A stretch of 64,000 nucleotides of DNA from NCBI RefSeq assembly GCF_900635445.1, contig NZ_LR134117.1, positions 5,208,001 through 5,272,000 of the forward strand, in the 5' to 3' direction. Numbering within the stretch: position 1 is the first letter of the stretch; every line of letters begins with the position of its first letter. The DNA comes from Serratia odorifera (GTDB lineage: Bacteria; Pseudomonadota; Gammaproteobacteria; Enterobacterales; Enterobacteriaceae). Both the position numbers and the translations under genes were made by a program. Below, one piece after another: positions 1 to 9,629 of this stretch. The notes beneath the pieces are model-generated. The model was given only the letters and a program-made list of their open reading frames with translations, was not told the DNA's origin and did not search any database.

Positions 1-836
1 GTCACCAGCAGGTTCAGCTTGCGCTTGGACATGATGGCGTATTCGAGATTGAGACGTGAGAACTCATACTGACGCGGATGGCATGGAATGCTGATGTTAT
101 CCAGCACCCAGTCATACAGGCGACGGTTGTCCTGAAACTCCAGCGTACACAGCGAATGGGTAATGCCTTCCAGCGCATCGGAAATGCAGTGGGTGAAATC
201 GTACATCGGATAGATGCACCATTTTTTGCCGGTCTGGTGGTGTTCGGCAAATTTAACCCGGTACAGAACCGGATCGCGCATCACGATGAACGGCGAAGCC
301 ATATCGATCTTGGCGCGCAGGCACGCCGTACCTTCGGCAAATTCGCCGTTACGCATTTTTTCAAACAGCGCCAGGTTTTCTTCCACCGTACGATCGCGGT
401 ACGGGCTGTTTTTACCCGGCGCAGTCAGGGTGCCGCGGTATTCGCGGATCTGTTCCGGCGTCAGTTCGTCAACGTAGGCCAGGCCCTTGTTGATCAACTC
501 AACCGCATACTGGTGCAGTTGATCGAAATAGTCAGAGGAATAACGGACATTGCCGCTCCAATGGAAACCCAGCCACTCAACGTCGCGCTTGATCGACTCA
601 ACGAACTCGATGTCTTCTTTTACCGGGTTGGTATCGTCAAAACGCAGGTTGCACTCGCCTTGATAATCCTTGGCAATGCCAAAGTTCAGACAAATGGATT
701 TCGCATGGCCAATGTGCAGATAGCCATTAGGTTCAGGCGGGAAACGGGTATGAACCGTTGAATGCTTCCCTGATGCCAGATCTTCGTCGATGATTTGACG
801 GATAAAATTGGTTGGGCGGGCTTCAGCCTCACTCAT
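1..836 (-). CDS. glnS: Glutaminyl-tRNA synthetase, N-terminal part (runs off window)
   Basis: This enzyme charges tRNA-Gln with glutamine in the cytoplasm. The reading frame starts at an ATG at 836 (protein begins MSEAEARPTNFI) and runs open to the window edge, so only about 278 N-terminal residues are present. The class I signature PEPNGYLHIGHAKS lies near residue 34, followed by the Rossmann catalytic domain; the KMSKS loop and anticodon-binding barrels lie outside the window. It is transcribed in the same direction as nagE but is separated from it by a terminator, so it is probably an independent unit. Four glutamine or methionine tRNA genes' neighbours lie 11 kb away, with no direct link. 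No frameshift is seen in this part. Identification is very secure. Confidence 0.97.
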   Translation of the reverse strand, partial: MSEAEARPTNFIRQIIDEDLASGKHSTVHTRFPPEPNGYLHIGHAKSICLNFGIAKDYQGECNLRFDDTNPVKEDIEFVESIKRDVEWLGFHWSGNVRYSSDYFDQLHQYAVELINKGLAYVDELTPEQIREYRGTLTAPGKNSPYRDRTVEENLALFEKMRNGEFAEGTACLRAKIDMASPFIVMRDPVLYRVKFAEHHQTGKKWCIYPMYDFTHCISDALEGITHSLCTLEFQDNRRLYDWVLDNISIPCHPRQYEFSRLNLEYAIMSKRKLNLLV

Positions 837-985
837 TTCACTATTCCTCAAATGCCAGAGTGCTTCACATAACCGCCTATGATCCAACAACCCACGCGCG
901 GAAACAACCGTTAGTTTCATCAAAAAGTATAAGGCTATGCCCCAGCGCGCTCCACCCTGTCGCCAGCGGGCGGCGGCGAGTGGCC

Positions 986-1020
986 AAAAAAAGCGGGAAG
1001 AGATTGCTCTCCTCCCGCCA
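986..1020 (-). terminator. Rho-independent terminator of nagE
   Basis: Read on the minus strand, a GC-rich inverted repeat (GCGGGAGGAGAG pairing with CTCTTCCCGC around a CAAT loop, one mismatch/bulge) is followed directly by seven T residues. It lies about 65 bases after the nagE stop and before glnS, so it should end nagE transcription. Confidence 0.8.
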
Positions 1021-1082
1021 ACGTCTGGGAGCGTCACGTCATGACTCGCTGGCCCCCAAGGTACTACTCAGGAAAAACTGTC

Positions 1083-3119
1083 TTATTTTTGAATCTCGAA
1101 CAGGATGGTCTGGCCGGCAACCACAGTGCCGCTGGCCAGCGCGCTCAAACCGGCATAATCGTCGACGTTGCTGACCACCACCGGGCTGATCATCGAACGG
1201 GCATTGGCATTGAGGAACGCCAGATCCAGTTCCAGAATCGGTTGCCCAGCTTTGACGTCGGCCCCCTCTTCCACCAGTCGTGTAAAGCCCTGGCCGTTCA
1301 GCGCTACGGTATCGATGCCCATATGCACCACGATTTCCGCACCGTTGGCCGTTTCCAGGCAGAAAGCGTGGTTGGTGTTAAAGATCTTGACCACGGTGCC
1401 GTCAGCCGGCGCCACAACGGTTTTGTCGGTCGGGCGAATCGCCACGCCGTCACCTACCGCTTTGCTGGCGAAGGCTTCATCCGGCACCTGATCCAGCGCG
1501 ATCACTTCACCGGTGACCGGTGCGACCAGCGCTTCCAGTACCGCTTTCGGCGCGTTTGGCACCGCCTGCGGCTTGGCTTCGCTTGCCGGCACGGCGGTCG
1601 CGGCGGCAGCGGCAGGCACTGGACCGGCAGCCACCACGCTGCGCATGGCGCTGGCGATAAGTTCGGCACGGGTACCAACGATAACCTGCACGCTTTGCTT
1701 GTTAAGACGAATGACACCGGATGCACCGAGGCGCTTCGCCAGTGCATCATTGACCAGCGCCGAGTCTTTCACGTTCAGACGCAGGCGGGTAATGCAGGCG
1801 TCGATGCCAGTCAGGTTGTCGGAGCCGCCAATCGCACTGACGTAACGGCGAGCGATAGTGGTGGTTTCGTTTTCGTCTTTGCCAGCAGAGGCATCAACGT
1901 TGACGTCATAACCGTCGCTTTCATCACCGGCAACTGCCAGCTCACGGCCTGGGGTCATCAGGTTGAACTTGTTGATGGTGAAACGGAACACCACATAGTA
2001 AATAACGAAGAACACCAGCCCTTGCGGGATCAGCATGTACCAGTGCGTCGCCAGCGGGTTACGTGACGACAGCACCATATCCACCAGGCCGGCGCTGAAG
2101 CCGAAGCCGGCGATCCAATGCATGCTGGCTGCGATAAATACCGAAATGCCGGTCAGTACCGCGTGGATCACGTACAGCACCGGAGCCACGAACATGAAGG
2201 AGAATTCCAGCGGTTCGGTGATGCCGGTAAAGAAGGCGGCAAAGGCGGCTGCCATCATGATACCGGCGACCTTGGCTTTGTTCTCTGGGCGTGCGCAGTG
2301 GTAAATCGCCAGCGCCGCGCCCGGCAGGCCGAACATCATGATCGGGAAGAAGCCCGCCTGATAACGACCGGTGATGCCCACCACCGCTTTACCGGCTTCG
2401 ATAGACTGCTGGCCGCCAAGGAAGTTAGGGATGTCGTTAATGCCGGCCACGTCGAACCAGAACACCGAGTTGAGCGCATGGTGCAGACCAACCGGAATCA
2501 GCAGACGGTTGAAGAATGCGTAAATACCCGCGCCGGTCGAGCCCATTTTCTGAATATGTTCACCGAAGTTCACCAGACCGTTGAAAATCACCGGCCAGAT
2601 GTACATCAGAATGAAGGCCACCAGGATCATCAGGAAGGAAATGAGGATCGGCACCAGACGGCGGCCGCTGAAGAATGACAGCGCCTTCGGCAGCTCCACG
2701 CTGCTAAAGCGGTTGTAAATCTCGGCGGAAATGATACCGACCAGGATACCCACGAACTGGTTCTGAATTTTACCGAACGCAGCTGGCACCTGATCGAGGG
2801 GGATTTTTTGAATCATCGACACCGCGGCCGGTGAACAGAGCGTAGTCAACACCAGGAAGCCGACAAAGCCGGTCAATGCCGCGGCACCGTCCTTGTCTTT
2901 TGACATCCCGTAAGCCACACCTATGGCAAACAGCACCGACATATTGTCGATGATGGCTGAGCCAGATTTGATAAAGAAAGCAGCGAGAGCGTTGTCACCG
3001 CCCCAACCAACAGGGTCAATCCAATACCCGACGCCCATCAAGATGGCGGCGGCAGGCAGCGTGGCGACCGGAACCATCAAGGCCCGCCCCACTTTTTGCA
3101 AGTAACTAAGAATGTTCAC
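1083..3119 (-). CDS. nagE: PTS N-acetylglucosamine transporter, EIICBA
   Basis: This inner-membrane phosphotransferase permease imports N-acetylglucosamine and phosphorylates it to GlcNAc-6-phosphate, the substrate of NagA. The 678-residue protein has a membrane EIIC domain (about 1-385, many hydrophobic spans), an EIIB domain with the phosphorylated cysteine in IDACITRLRL (about 425-500) and an EIIA domain with the phosphohistidine in IVVHMGIDT near residue 590. An Ala/Pro-rich linker joins EIIB to EIIA. The start is a GTG at 3119 preceded by an AGGGGG Shine-Dalgarno; the protein then begins MNILSYL as in other enterobacteria. It is divergent from nagBACD and shares the intergenic NagC/CRP control region. 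The frame is intact. Confidence 0.97.
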   Translation of the reverse strand: MNILSYLQKVGRALMVPVATLPAAAILMGVGYWIDPVGWGGDNALAAFFIKSGSAIIDNMSVLFAIGVAYGMSKDKDGAAALTGFVGFLVLTTLCSPAAVSMIQKIPLDQVPAAFGKIQNQFVGILVGIISAEIYNRFSSVELPKALSFFSGRRLVPILISFLMILVAFILMYIWPVIFNGLVNFGEHIQKMGSTGAGIYAFFNRLLIPVGLHHALNSVFWFDVAGINDIPNFLGGQQSIEAGKAVVGITGRYQAGFFPIMMFGLPGAALAIYHCARPENKAKVAGIMMAAAFAAFFTGITEPLEFSFMFVAPVLYVIHAVLTGISVFIAASMHWIAGFGFSAGLVDMVLSSRNPLATHWYMLIPQGLVFFVIYYVVFRFTINKFNLMTPGRELAVAGDESDGYDVNVDASAGKDENETTTIARRYVSAIGGSDNLTGIDACITRLRLNVKDSALVNDALAKRLGASGVIRLNKQSVQVIVGTRAELIASAMRSVVAAGPVPAAAAATAVPASEAKPQAVPNAPKAVLEALVAPVTGEVIALDQVPDEAFASKAVGDGVAIRPTDKTVVAPADGTVVKIFNTNHAFCLETANGAEIVVHMGIDTVALNGQGFTRLVEEGADVKAGQPILELDLAFLNANARSMISPVVVSNVDDYAGLSALASGTVVAGQTILFEIQK

Positions 3120-3400
3120 CTTTTCCCCCTATTCGTCCGCGGACGGACCCTATTGGTAGTTTATTGAGACCAGCTCACTACCTTTTAGAAATAACGTATG
3201 ACACTTGACTGACTGTATCCCACCATGACCGCCGGACTCTTGGGGTGCGCGCCCCTGCGGGTTGGTTCATTTGAACACCTCGGTGCGTACCTGACCGCGG
3301 GTTTGACCCCGCAGATTTCATGGTTCACGTCTTGCAGTGCGCTCAAATCACCACCAGCCACTCCCAGCTGTAATGGTGGGATGCAGTCTGTTCATGCGGA
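3120..3400 (-). promoter_or_regulatory. Long structured 5' leader of nagE
   Basis: No gene is supported here. Between the nagE start and the nearest NagC operator there are about 290 bases with three compact inverted repeats: GGGG/CCCC at 3242-3255, GTTCA/TGAAC at 3265-3276 and GCGGG/CCCGC at 3297-3312. If nagE transcription starts near the operator, these would fold in the nagE leader RNA. None has a T-run on the nagE strand, so they are not simple terminators. Function is unknown. Confidence 0.35.
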
Positions 3401-3409
3401 GTGTAAAAA

Positions 3410-3432
3410 AATTATTTCGTATCGCAAATTAA
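3410..3432. promoter_or_regulatory. NagC operator, nagE-proximal
   Basis: The sequence AATTATTTCGTATCGCAAAT followed by TAA resembles the NagC/Mlc consensus, in which TTATTTCG is inverted against CGAAATAA. It lies on the nagE side of the divergent nagE-nagB region. In E. coli NagC bridges two such operators by looping; this is the first of the pair here. Confidence 0.7.
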
Positions 3433-3444
3433 AACCTCATTTTT

Positions 3445-3460
3445 TGTGATTTATATCACC
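3445..3460. promoter_or_regulatory. CRP-cAMP binding site
   Basis: TGTGATTTATATCACC matches the CRP consensus TGTGA-N6-TCACA at nine of the ten conserved positions. It sits between the two NagC operators, as in E. coli, where CRP both activates the divergent nag promoters and assists repression looping. Confidence 0.75.
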
Positions 3461-3503
3461 AAAAATGTGCCTTTATCTGTCACATTGCTAGCCATCACAC
3501 AAA

Positions 3504-3530
3504 ACTTATTTTATCATTCAAAAAATCAAA
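3504..3530. promoter_or_regulatory. NagC operator, nagB-proximal
   Basis: ACTTATTTTATCATTCAAAA followed by AATCAA is an imperfect match to the NagC box. Its centre is about 96 bp from the other operator, close to nine helical turns, which suits a repression loop. It precedes the nagB start by about 100 bp. Confidence 0.55.
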
Positions 3531-3633
3531 GCGGATGGCCTTTCACACGCAAAGCACAAAGCTGAGTTACGCTTAAGGCGTCTGCCAAAGCCCGTACAGT
3601 ATAGCCATAGTTTACTTACCCAAGAGGTGTATG

Positions 3634-4434
3634 ATGAGACTTATCCCACTGAAAGATACCCAACAAGTTGGCAAATGGGCGGCGCGCCATATCGTGCAGC
3701 GCATCAATGCGTTCAAGCCAACGGCCGATCGTCCGTTTGTGCTGGGTCTGCCAACCGGCGGCACGCCGCTCGAAGCGTACAAACATCTGATTGCGATGCA
3801 CAAAGCAGGTGAAGTAAGCTTTAAGCATGTGGTGACTTTCAACATGGATGAATACGTTGGCCTGCCGCAGGAACACCCGGAAAGCTATCATACCTTTATG
3901 TACCGTAATTTCTTTGATCATGTTGATATTCCGCGTGAAAATATCAACTTGCTGAATGGTAATGCCGCAGATGTCGATGCCGAATGCCGTCAGTACGAAG
4001 AGAAAATCAAATCTTACGGTAAAATCCACCTGTTTATGGGCGGCGTAGGCGTTGACGGCCACATCGCGTTTAACGAACCGGCATCGTCCCTGGCTTCGCG
4101 TACCCGCATCAAAACGCTGACCGAAGATACCCGTATCGCCAACTCCCGTTTCTTTGGCGGCGATGTCGATCAGGTGCCTAAATATGCGCTGACCGTTGGG
4201 GTAGGCACCTTGCTGGACGCGGAAGAAGTGATGATCCTGGTGACCGGTCACGGCAAGGCGCAGGCGCTGGAAGCCGCGGTTGAAGGCAATATCAACCACA
4301 TGTGGACCATCAGCTGTCTGCAACTGCATGCCAAGGCCGTGGTCGTGTGCGATGAGCCGTCCACCATGGAACTGAAAGTCAAAACCGTTAAGTACTTCCG
4401 CGAGTTAGAAGCGGAAAGCATGAAGAATATTTAA
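3634..4434 (+). CDS. nagB: Glucosamine-6-phosphate deaminase
   Basis: This enzyme converts glucosamine-6-phosphate to fructose-6-phosphate and ammonia, feeding amino sugars into glycolysis. The 266-residue protein matches the family length and has the conserved PTGGTP phosphate loop (about 39-44), the catalytic aspartate in NMDEYVGL (about 70-77) and GVGVDGHIAFNEP (about 135-147). Two ATGs are adjacent; the second (3634) gives the usual MRLIPL start behind AAGAGGTG. It is first in nagBACD and follows the NagC/CRP region, so it should be induced by GlcNAc-6-phosphate and subject to catabolite control. The frame is intact. Confidence 0.97.
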   Translation: MRLIPLKDTQQVGKWAARHIVQRINAFKPTADRPFVLGLPTGGTPLEAYKHLIAMHKAGEVSFKHVVTFNMDEYVGLPQEHPESYHTFMYRNFFDHVDIPRENINLLNGNAADVDAECRQYEEKIKSYGKIHLFMGGVGVDGHIAFNEPASSLASRTRIKTLTEDTRIANSRFFGGDVDQVPKYALTVGVGTLLDAEEVMILVTGHGKAQALEAAVEGNINHMWTISCLQLHAKAVVVCDEPSTMELKVKTVKYFRELEAESMKNI

Positions 4435-4452
4435 TTTTTTGTAGGGGGCTAC

Positions 4453-5593
4453 ATGTTCGCTTTAACCCACGGTCGGATTTATACCGGCCACGACGTGCTT
4501 GATGACCACGCCGTAATCATTGCCGATGGTCTGATTGAACGAGTTTGCCCGCTGGCCGAGTTGCCTGCCGGTATCGAAACGCGCGATCTGGGTGGTGCCA
4601 TGCTAGCCCCAGGTTTTATCGATGTTCAGCTTAACGGCTGCGGTGGCGTACAGTTCAACGATTCGTTGGAAGCCATTTCGCAGGAAACGCTGGATATCAT
4701 GCAGCGCGCCAATGAAAAGTCGGGCTGTACCAGTTACCTGCCGACGCTTATCACCAGCAGCGATGAATTTATGAAGCACAGCATCGAAGTGATGCGCGCT
4801 TATCTGAAAAAACACGCCAATCAGGCACTTGGTCTGCATCTGGAAGGGCCTTACCTGAGCCCGGCCAAAAAAAGGCACCCATAACCCGGCATTTATCCGA
4901 AAAGCAGACCGTGAAATGGTCGATTACATGTGCGCCAACGCCGATGTGATCACCAAGGTGACGCTGGCACCGGAAATGGTCGAACCGCACTTTATCAAGC
5001 AGCTGCGTGACGCAGGCATCGTGGTTTCCGCTGGCCACTCCAACGCCAGCTACGATCAGGCGCGCATCGGTTTCGCCGCCGGCATCAGTTTTGCCACTCA
5101 CCTGTATAACGCCATGCCGTACATCACCGGTCGCGAACCGGGCCTGATGGGCGCGATTTTCGATACGCCGGAAGTCTATACCGGTATCATCGCCGACGGT
5201 CATCACGTCGCCTGGGCGAGTATCCGTAACGCCAAACGCCTTAAAGGTGATAAATTGGTGCTGGTCACCGACGCCACGGCGCCGGCAGGTGCAGATATTG
5301 ACCAATTTATTTTCGCTGGTAAAACAATATACTATCGTGACGGGCTGTGCGTTGATGAAAACGGCACCCTGAGCGGTTCTGCGCTGACCATGATCGAAGC
5401 GGTGCAGAACAGCGTCGAACATGTAGGTATCGCCCTGGATGAAGCGCTGCGTATGGCAACCTTGTATCCGGCGCGCGCCATCGGCGTCGACCAGCATTTG
5501 GGCAGTATTGAAGCCGGTAAGGTGGCGAACCTCACCGCCTTTGACCGAGAATTCAACATCACCAAAACTCTCGTTAACGGCAACGAGGTTTAA
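4453..5593 (+). CDS. nagA: N-acetylglucosamine-6-phosphate deacetylase (one frameshift)
   Basis: This enzyme removes the acetyl group from GlcNAc-6-phosphate to give the NagB substrate and keeps the NagC inducer low. The amidohydrolase signatures are all present: LHLEGPYLSP, then SAGHSNA, THLYNAM and LVTDATAPAG in order. The frame breaks at about 4866-4872, where AAAAAAA follows CCGGCC; removing one A restores the expected KKGTHNPAFIRKADREMVDY and gives a full-length protein of about 380 residues. An 18-base gap separates it from nagB, with GGGGGC before the ATG. The homopolymer position suggests a base-calling error rather than a real pseudogene, because the rest of the gene is well preserved. 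Confidence 0.93.
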
Positions 5594-5616
5594 TCAAACA
5601 GCGAGTAAATTTATTG

Positions 5617-6840
5617 ATGAGCACTGGCGGGCAGGCACAGATTGGCAACGTTGATTTAGTCAAGCAACTAAATGGAGCAGCAGTGTATCGCCTTATCGAC
5701 CAACAGGGTCCGATTTCGCGCATTCAAATTGCCGAACTGAGCCAGTTAGCTCCCGCCAGCGTCACCAAAATTACTCGCCAGCTGTTGGAGCGCGGACTGA
5801 TCAAGGAAGTCGATCAGCAAGCCTCCACCGGCGGTCGCCGTGCCATTTCCATTGTCACCGAAACCCGTCATTTTCATACCGTGGCCGTGCGTCTTGGCCG
5901 GCACGACGCCACCATCCACGCTGTATGACATGAGCGGCAAATCACTCGGCGAAGAGCACTACCCTTTGCCGGAGCGTACCCAGGAGACATTTGGAAAATG
6001 CACTGTTCAACGCCATTGCCCAGTTTATCGAGAGCTATCAACGCAAACTGCGCGAGCTGATCGCCATTTCCGTGATTTTGGCCTGGCCTGGTCGATCCGG
6101 CATTGGGCGTGGTGCGCTATATGCCGCACATCAGCGTCAATCACTGGGCGCTGGTCGATAACCTGCAGCAGCGTTTTAACGTCACCAGTTTTGTCGGCCA
6201 CGATATTCGCAGCCTGGCGCTGGCCGAGCATTATTTCGGCGCCACACGCGACTGCGAAGACTCCATTCTGGTTCGACTGCACCGCGGCACCGGCGCCGGC
6301 ATTATCGTTAACGGCCAGATTTTTCTTGGCAACAACGGCAACGTCGGCGAAATTGGCCATATCCAGATTGACCCGCTCGGCGAGCGCTGCCACTGCGGCA
6401 ACTTCGGCTGTCTGGAAACCGTGGCCGCCAACGCCGCCATTGAACAGCGCGTGCGCCAGTTACTGACCCAGGGCTATCCCAGCAAGTTGACGCTCGATGA
6501 CTGCAGCATCAACGCCATTTGCAAAGCCGCCAACCGTGGCGATTTGCTGGCCAGCGAGGTGCTCGAGCACGTTGGTCGTTATCTCGGCAAGGCCGTCGCC
6601 ATCGCCATCAACCTGTTTAATCCGCAAAAAGTGGTGATCGCCGGCGAAATTACCGAAGCCGAAAAAGTGCTGTTGCCGGCCATCCAGAGCTGCATCAATA
6701 ATCAGGTACTGAAGGACTTCCGCAAGAACCTGCCGATTGTCACCTCCGAACTGAATCATCGCTCGGCGATCGGGGCGTTTGCGTTGGCGAAACGCGCAAT
6801 GCTCAACGGCGTTCTGTTACAGCGTTTGCTGGAAAGCTAA
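5617..6840 (+). CDS. nagC: NagC transcriptional repressor (three frameshifts)
   Basis: NagC is the ROK-family repressor of the nag regulon; GlcNAc-6-phosphate releases it from DNA. It starts with ATG AGC ACT GGC GGG and has an N-terminal winged HTH (SRIQIAELSQLAPASVTKITRQ) about residues 35-55. The ROK ATP/sugar-binding domain follows, with the HIQIDPLGERCHCGNFGCLE zinc motif. Three single-base insertions break the frame: an extra C near 5911, an extra T near 5994 and an extra G near 6080. Together they shift the frame by three, so the downstream frame is natural again and the corrected protein is about 406 residues. All three are duplications of a neighbouring base, which points to sequencing error. 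Confidence 0.92.
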
Positions 6841-6903
6841 AACGCATTTCGGCGAGCAGGCCGCTGTCGCTTTTGCTCGCCGCCATCATGAGACACTGCA
6901 CCA

Positions 6904-7655
6904 ATGACCATTAAAAACGTTATCTGTGATATCGACGGCGTGCTGATGCATGACAACACCGCCGTTCCCGGCGCCGATCTGTTTCTGGCACGGATTCAGC
7001 AGCAGGGCATGCCGCTGGTGATGCTGACCAACTACCCGTCGCAAACCGCGCAGGATCTGGCCAACCGCTTTGCTGCGGCCGGTCTCGAGGTACCGGAAAG
7101 CGCCTTTTACACCTCGGCGATGGCCACCGCCGATTTTCTGCGGCGCCAGGAAGGTAAAAAAGCCTACGTGGTCGGCGAAGGCGCATTGATTCACGAACTG
7201 TATAAAGCCGGTTTCACCATCACCGATATCAACCCTGATTTTGTTATCGTTGGTGAAACACGCTCCTACAACTGGGATATGATGCATAAGGCCGCGTATT
7301 TCGTGAACAACGGCGCACGCTTTATCGCCACCAATCCTGACACCCATGGCCACGGCTACGTGCCGGCCTGCGGCGCGCTCTGTGCGCCGATCGAAAAAAT
7401 AACCGGCCGCAAACCGTTTTACGTCGGCAAACCCAGCCCGTGGATCATCCGCGCCGCCCTGAACAAAATGCAGGCGCATTCGGAAGAAACGGTGATCGTC
7501 GGCGATAACCTGCGCACCGACATACTGGCTGGCTTCCAGGCCGGGCTGGAAACCATTCTGGTACTGTCCGGGGTATCGACCTCAACGATATTGAAACCAT
7601 GCCGTTCCGACCGAGTTATATCTTCCCCTCCGTTGCCGATATCAACCTGTTCTAG
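6904..7655 (+). CDS. nagD: HAD-superfamily nucleotidase NagD (one frameshift)
   Basis: NagD is a HAD phosphatase acting on nucleoside monophosphates such as UMP in vitro; its role in amino-sugar metabolism is unclear. The first HAD motif appears as CDIDGVL near residue 8, followed by MLTNYPSQT, the cap domain and KPSPWIIRAALNKM, VGDNLRTDILAG. Near 7582 one C is missing (ACCTC instead of ACCCTC); adding it gives STLNDIETMPFRPSYIFPSVADINLF and a stop at 7655, the normal 250-residue length. Left uncorrected the frame would run to 7707. It closes nagBACD and is followed by a terminator. Confidence 0.92.
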
Positions 7656-7663
7656 TTCACGCT

Positions 7664-7689
7664 GGCGGCCGTTAATGCCGCCATTTTTT
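7664..7689 (+). terminator. Terminator of nagBACD
   Basis: GGCGGC and GCCGCC are separated by a seven-base loop and followed by ATTTTTT, nine bases after the corrected nagD stop. This position also supports the corrected nagD end. Confidence 0.85.
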
Positions 7690-7798
7690 ACTTCGCCACG
7701 CCAATAAAACGCCGAGCCGCGCTGTTGATGAATTTAATTTATTTATGCCCGGCTAAACTTTCATTATACCCGGCATTAATTCGCGCAGAATGATTCTC

Positions 7799-7820
7799 AC
7801 CGGCAACAAATATTGCCGGT
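7799..7820. promoter_or_regulatory. Perfect inverted repeat upstream of chiC
   Basis: ACCGGCAA and TTGCCGGT form a perfect 8-bp inverted repeat with a six-base AT-rich centre, about 40 bases before the chiC start. There is no T-run, so it is either an operator or a leader hairpin. I do not recognise the cognate regulator. Confidence 0.45.
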
Positions 7821-7860
7821 AAGCAACACTCTATTTCTATTACGCGATGACGAGGCCATA

Positions 7861-9325
7861 ATGAATTCATTAAATTCAAACACAGTTACCACCGCCGCCA
7901 ATGATGACGCATCGGCAATGCCGGATATGTCCGGCAAAAAAATCATGATGGGCTTTTGGCACAACTGGCAGGCCGGCACCAGCGACGGTTACCAGCATGG
8001 CCAGTTCGCCAATATGAACCTGACGGATATCCCGCCGGCCTACAACGTGGTGGCGGTGGCCTTTATGAAAGGCGCCGGCATTCCGACCTTCAAGCCCTAC
8101 AACCTGAGCGACACCGAGTTCCGCCGTCAGGTCGGCGTGCTGAACGCCCAGGGGCGCGCGGTGCTGATCTCGCTCGGTGGCGCCGATGCCCATATCGAAC
8201 TAACAACCGGCGACGAAGGAAGACTGAAAGACGAAATTATCCGTCTGGTGGAAACCTACGGCTTTGACGGTTTGGATATCGATCTGGAACAGACCGCTAT
8301 TGACGCCGCCAATAATAAAACGGTATTGCCCGCCGCGCTGAAGAGCGTAAAACAGCATTATGCCGAGCAGGGGTAAAAACTTTATTATCAGTATGGCGCC
8401 GGAGTTCCCTTATTTGCGCACTTCAGGCAGCTACCTGGAATATATTTCCGCTCTCGAAGGTTATTACGATTTTATTGCGCCGCAATATTATAACCAGGGT
8501 GGCGACGGCATTTGGGTGGATGAGGCCAACGGCGGTGCCGGTGCGTGGATCTCGCAAAACAACGACGCCATGAAAGAGGATTTCCTGTACTACCTGACCG
8601 AAAGCCTGGTCAGCGGCACCCGCGACTACGCTCGCATTCCTGCCGCAAAATTCGCCATTGGCCTGCCGAGCAACGTCGATGCGGCGGCCACCGGTTATGT
8701 CGTCGATCCACAGGCGGTGTACAACGCGTTCAAACGCCTGGATGCCAAGGGATTGTCGATCAAGGGCCTGATGACCTGGTCGGTGAACTGGGATAACGGC
8801 AACAACAAAAACGGCGTGCCGTACAACGGGGAGTTCAGCACACGTTATGCCGCGCTGATCGAGGGCGAGGTTACGCCACCGGTAGAAAATCCACAGCCCC
8901 CCAAGGCGTTGAACGTTAGCGAACTCACCGCCACCTCGTTGACGCTCGGCTGGGCACCAGCCACCGGCCCCAACCCGATCGTCAGCTACCGCGTATTGCG
9001 CAATGGCAGCGTCATTGCTCAACCTGATGCGCCGTTGTTGCATGACAGTGGCCTGACGCCAGACAGTCGTTACAGCTACACCGTTATCGCCATCGACAGC
9101 AAAAACAACGCCTCTGCGCCAAGCGTGGCGTTAGCGATCACCACCGCCGCGGATGGCACCACGCCGCCGGATCCGGTAGTGGGTGAATGGGAGGTCAACC
9201 ATGCCTATCAGGAAGGCGAGCGGGTGAGCTACCAAGGCAAGCTATACACCTGCCGCCAGACGCACACTTCCAACATCGGCTGGACGCCGGATACCACCCT
9301 CGCCTTATGGCTGCCAATGTCGTAA
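7861..9325 (+). CDS. chiC: Family 18 chitinase, ChiC-like, with FnIII and chitin-binding domains (one frameshift)
   Basis: This is a secreted-type endochitinase that would release chito-oligosaccharides for the nag pathway next door. The GH18 barrel begins near residue 25 (KKIMMGFWHNW), and the catalytic motif reads FDGLDIDLEQ (DxDxE) near residue 145. It is followed by a fibronectin type III domain (about 345-430) and a C-terminal aromatic-rich carbohydrate-binding domain with WEVNHAYQEGERVSYQGKLY (about 440-488). No classical signal peptide is present, as in the known ChiC. One extra T at about 8373 creates a stop; removing it joins AEQG to KNFIISMAPEF. The start at 7861 follows ACGAGG. Domain order and sequence closely resemble Serratia ChiC, which is the main clue to the genus. 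Confidence 0.92.
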
Positions 9326-9629
9326 TTGGCACCAGCAACGATAAATGTAATGCAGACGGGCTTTGTCGTTTATAAAACAGACGGCAAGGCCCATTTTTTG
9401 AATATTCCATAATTTTATGACGCTAAAACTGAACATCCGTTAAGTTTCCAACCTCGACAAACAACTATTTTTCAGCCTGGCGTTAAAACGCTTGCATCTG
9501 CCTGCGCTTTTGACGCATTTTCATAATCAACAGCGCAGCAAAGCCGCGTCGGCATTGCCCCGCCGGCCACGCTGCCCATAACAGCAAGACAACATCACAG
9601 TCTAATAAAAGTCGTTTAGGAGAGTTTGT
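9326..9629. other. Gene-free spacer chiC-asnB
   Basis: About 300 bases without a supported gene. They hold a probable chiC terminator near 9363-9403 and the upstream region of asnB. An AGGAGAG Shine-Dalgarno lies at 9618-9624. I see no clear operator. Confidence 0.6.
9363..9403 (+). terminator. Probable terminator of chiC
   Basis: GGGCTTTGTC pairs with GGCAAGGCCC (two G-U pairs) around a loop of about 16 bases and is followed by ATTTTTT, about 40 bases after the chiC stop. Confidence 0.6.

Noticed and set aside
78..761. Long plus-strand ORF of 227 codons
   Set aside because: It is the antisense shadow of glnS, whose frame has unmistakable class I synthetase motifs. Similar long antisense frames over nagE, leuS, dacA and mrdA were dropped for the same reason.
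3225..3449. 74-codon plus-strand ORF in the nagE-nagB gap
   Set aside because: It overlaps the NagC operator and the hairpins, has no Shine-Dalgarno and has no protein-like texture.
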